Assembly (NCBI GenBank): GCA_045226255.1
Contig: JBGVCG010000003.1
Location: forward strand, 62,001 to 126,000
Length of the DNA: 64,000 nt
Source: UBA1181 sp045226255
GTDB lineage: Bacteria; Bacteroidota; Bacteroidia; Bacteroidales; Paludibacteraceae
Direction: 5' to 3'
In this document: positions 62,136 through 64,000 of the stretch, piece by piece
Position numbering within the stretch: position 1 is the stretch's first letter
Layout: each line of letters opens with the position of its first letter
Program-made: the position numbers and the translations under genes
Notes under the pieces: model-generated
Database searches by the model: none
What the model saw: the letters and a program-made list of their open reading frames with translations, nothing else
Told to the model about the DNA's origin: nothing

Positions 62136-62143
62136 TATTTTTG
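62136..62143 (+). promoter_or_regulatory. -7 element TATTTTTG for the M23 peptidase gene
   Basis: Matches TAnnTTTG; transcription would start near 62148, giving a leader of about 26 bases. A TTTG at 62108-62111 is 24 bases upstream, longer than the usual spacer. Confidence 0.45.
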
Positions 62144-62173
62144 CATTCGGTTAAAAGTGTAAAGTGTATTAGG

Positions 62174-63880
62174 ATGAGGAAATTCATTTTTTTGTTGGTT
62201 TTTGTGGCTGTGTATGTGAATTCGTCTGCCCAATTCGGTAATTGGCAGATTTGTTCTCCCGTCGATTTCGAGACCACTTTGAGCGGTAGTTTCGCCGAGA
62301 TGCGAAGGAATCATTTCCATGGTGGTTTGGATTTCAGGACGAATGGTGAGGAGAATAAACCTATCTATGCGGTGGCGGATGGCTATGTCTCCCGCATCTC
62401 CATCAGCCGTACTGGCTATGGCAAGTGCGTCCACATCGCCCATCCTAATGGATACACGACGGTATATGGTCACCTGAATGCCTTCATTCCCCGCATCGAT
62501 TCTATTGTAAAGGCTAAACAATATGGCAGCAAAAAGTTTGAAGTCGATATGGATTTCGCTCCTGGTGTGATTCCTGTGAAGAAGGGTGAGCAGTTCGCCC
62601 TCTCAGGCAATACGGGCGCTTCGGGCGGTCCTCACCTCCACTTCGAGATCCGTCGGACGGAGGATCAGGCGCTGCAGAACCCGCTTCTGCTGAATAAGTT
62701 TTTCGGACTCAAGGATACACGCGCGCCACGTATCAATGCGGTGAAGATCTATGGCTTGGATGACGAGGGACGTGTGAATGATCAGAAGGAACAACGCTAC
62801 AATGTGGTTGTGAACAAGGCGAAACAACGTGTCTTGAAGAACGGGCAAAATATCACGGCTTGGGGAAAATTGGGCTTTGCGGTGAAGGCGGTCGACTTCA
62901 TGTCGAACACTTCGTTTAAGTATACGCCTAGGAATCTGAAACTATATGTGGACGGTGCGCTGATCTCGGATGTCACCATCAATGATATTAAATTCAGTGA
63001 TACCCGTGCTTTGAATGGCTTTATCGACTATGCGCAGCAAGTCTCCACCGGAGAGTTCTTCATGAAGTCTTTCAAGGACAAGAACCTGCCGTTGCATCTT
63101 CATGACGGTTTGGCGGGAACGGTTTACATCGACAAAGAGAAGGATTATCAAGTGAAGTATGTCGTGACGGACGACTTCGGCAATTCGGACCAGTTCGCCT
63201 TCGTCATCCACGGAAAGAAAACGAGTTGGGAACGGAACGCTTTGCCTGCCGATAGCCTGATCCGTTGCGGAGAGGCTAAGTTTATCGTGAAGGAGGATTT
63301 TTGTCTGCAACTGCCTGATAATGCGATTTATACGGATATTCCAGAGAACTATTCCAGAACAGCTCCCACTAGGCCTGGCTTCTTCTCCGACATCCATCAG
63401 ATCGGTTCGTGGTTCGCTCCTGTGCATTGCTTCTGCGACATCTCCCTTCGCGTGACCAATGATTCGTTGGAGGATAAGTCTAAGTATTATATCGCAAAGG
63501 TGACAGAAAAGGGGATGCCGGCTGGCGCGATTTGCGCGAACTATAACAACGGTTATGTGGTCGGACGTACCAATTCGTTCGGCAAGTTCGCCGTGGCGGC
63601 TGATTTGGTGAAACCTACGATTCTGCCGGTGCATACGAAGAACATTCCGAACCAACCGTTCCTTCGCCTGAAGATCAATGATGCGCAGTCGGGTATTGCT
63701 TCGTATGACGGTTACATTGATGGCAAGTGGGTGATGTTCGAGTTTGATTATAAGACCCGTCTCATCACGTTCTGGATGGATAGTAAATTGGTCGAGAAAA
63801 ATAAAAACCATACGCTGAGGGTTGTCGTGAAGGATAATTGCGGCAACGAGGCGGAATATGACACTCAATTTTATTGGTGA
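62174..63880 (+). CDS. Exported M23-family metallopeptidase
   Basis: A 568-residue protein from the ATG at 62174, which starts a clear signal peptide (MRKFIFLLVFVAVYVNSSAQ); the frame is open 14 codons further up, but those overlap the promoter. The LytM/M23 zinc site is present: NHFHGGLDFR (His and Asp ligands) and GGPHLHFEIR (HxH), with the domain spanning about 25-190. The remaining 380 residues are beta-rich with no recognised family. In known members the domain cuts cell-wall cross-bridges or acts as an inactive activator; here the residues for zinc binding are intact. The next gene starts 2 bases after the stop. Confidence 0.88.
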   Translation: MRKFIFLLVFVAVYVNSSAQFGNWQICSPVDFETTLSGSFAEMRRNHFHGGLDFRTNGEENKPIYAVADGYVSRISISRTGYGKCVHIAHPNGYTTVYGHLNAFIPRIDSIVKAKQYGSKKFEVDMDFAPGVIPVKKGEQFALSGNTGASGGPHLHFEIRRTEDQALQNPLLLNKFFGLKDTRAPRINAVKIYGLDDEGRVNDQKEQRYNVVVNKAKQRVLKNGQNITAWGKLGFAVKAVDFMSNTSFKYTPRNLKLYVDGALISDVTINDIKFSDTRALNGFIDYAQQVSTGEFFMKSFKDKNLPLHLHDGLAGTVYIDKEKDYQVKYVVTDDFGNSDQFAFVIHGKKTSWERNALPADSLIRCGEAKFIVKEDFCLQLPDNAIYTDIPENYSRTAPTRPGFFSDIHQIGSWFAPVHCFCDISLRVTNDSLEDKSKYYIAKVTEKGMPAGAICANYNNGYVVGRTNSFGKFAVAADLVKPTILPVHTKNIPNQPFLRLKINDAQSGIASYDGYIDGKWVMFEFDYKTRLITFWMDSKLVEKNKNHTLRVVVKDNCGNEAEYDTQFYW

Positions 63881-63882
63881 TT

Positions 63883-64000
63883 ATGAATAAGTTTCGTAAA
63901 ATCGTCGTGTGTTGCCTCTCCTCCGTGTTGGCGGGGAGCATGAGTCTTTATGCGGGTACGAATGTCATGGTGGGCAAGACTGCCTCGAAGGATGGATCCA
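63883..64000 (+). CDS. C69-type dipeptidase, N-terminal part only
   Basis: The ATG lies 2 bases after the M23 stop, and the frame runs off the right edge. It encodes a signal peptide (MNKFRKIVVCCLSSVLAGSM) followed by GTNVMVGKTASKDGS. The TNxxVGKxASxDGS block is the N-terminal hallmark of the C69 (PepD) family, N-terminal nucleophile hydrolases. Known members have Cys directly before TN after processing; here the residue is Gly. Only 39 residues are visible. Confidence 0.7.
   Translation, partial: MNKFRKIVVCCLSSVLAGSMSLYAGTNVMVGKTASKDGS

Overview
The window looks like chromosome from a member of the Bacteroidales (Bacteroidota). Three exported proteins carry C-terminal sorting domains of the type IX secretion system (type A at 3491-4879 and 55798-57036, type B at 15027-17732). 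Many upstream regions hold the Bacteroidota -7 element TAnnTTTG. The typical families are present (DUF1573, DUF4369/TlpA, VirE_N/BT4734, DUF3987, DUF6266), and the housekeeping genes (valS, metA, dnaK, pgk) fit the group. The T9SS genes and the radical-SAM/lipoprotein cassette suggest a relative of Porphyromonadaceae or Paludibacteraceae, but the genus cannot be read from the window.

Left backbone (1-18 kb): start of a LOG-family gene behind a hipBA pair; a Wzx-type flippase; an operon of a fibre-like surface protein and a T9SS-exported clan CD cysteine peptidase; metA coupled to a U32 RNA-hydroxylase-like gene; a cassette of two lipoproteins plus a radical SAM/SPASM enzyme; valS; a decayed paralogue fragment and its intact relative, a large T9SS type B adhesin-like protein.

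First accessory region (18-36 kb): two paralogous secreted proteins (18734-20341 and 31813-33273) share a nearly identical 240-bp upstream region. They bracket a Fic gene and a complete type I restriction-modification locus (hsdM, DUF1016 nuclease, hsdS, then an AT-rich DUF262 + HEPN pair, then hsdR). A lipoprotein, an AbiH-like abortive infection gene and a DUF1643 gene follow.

Second accessory region (36.3-53.5 kb): an integrated element inserted in the 3' end of dnaK. Both ends carry an 18-bp copy of the last dnaK codons (FEEVK-stop) that differs only at one synonymous base, and both ends carry paired TGCAAATAT-like sites 11 bp apart. A tyrosine recombinase lies at the dnaK end. The element holds a small replication-type module (two HTH proteins, VirE_N, DUF3987) and no visible relaxase. 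Its main cargo is a tight eight-gene cluster on one strand: controller protein, methyltransferase, NotI-like endonuclease, SDH/SppA-like protease, two small unknown proteins, a prokaryotic Argonaute with a degenerate PIWI active site, and a GmrSD-like DUF262-DUF1524 nuclease. This Argonaute-containing restriction operon is the strongest candidate for an undescribed defence system here.

Right backbone (53.5-64 kb): dnaK, a T9SS-exported esterase, pgk, a redox/DUF1573 operon with a TlpA-like protein whose active site keeps only one cysteine, a multi-domain DUF1573 protein, an M23 peptidase and the start of a C69-type peptidase. No rRNA, tRNA or CRISPR array was recognised. All family assignments come from reading motifs by eye.
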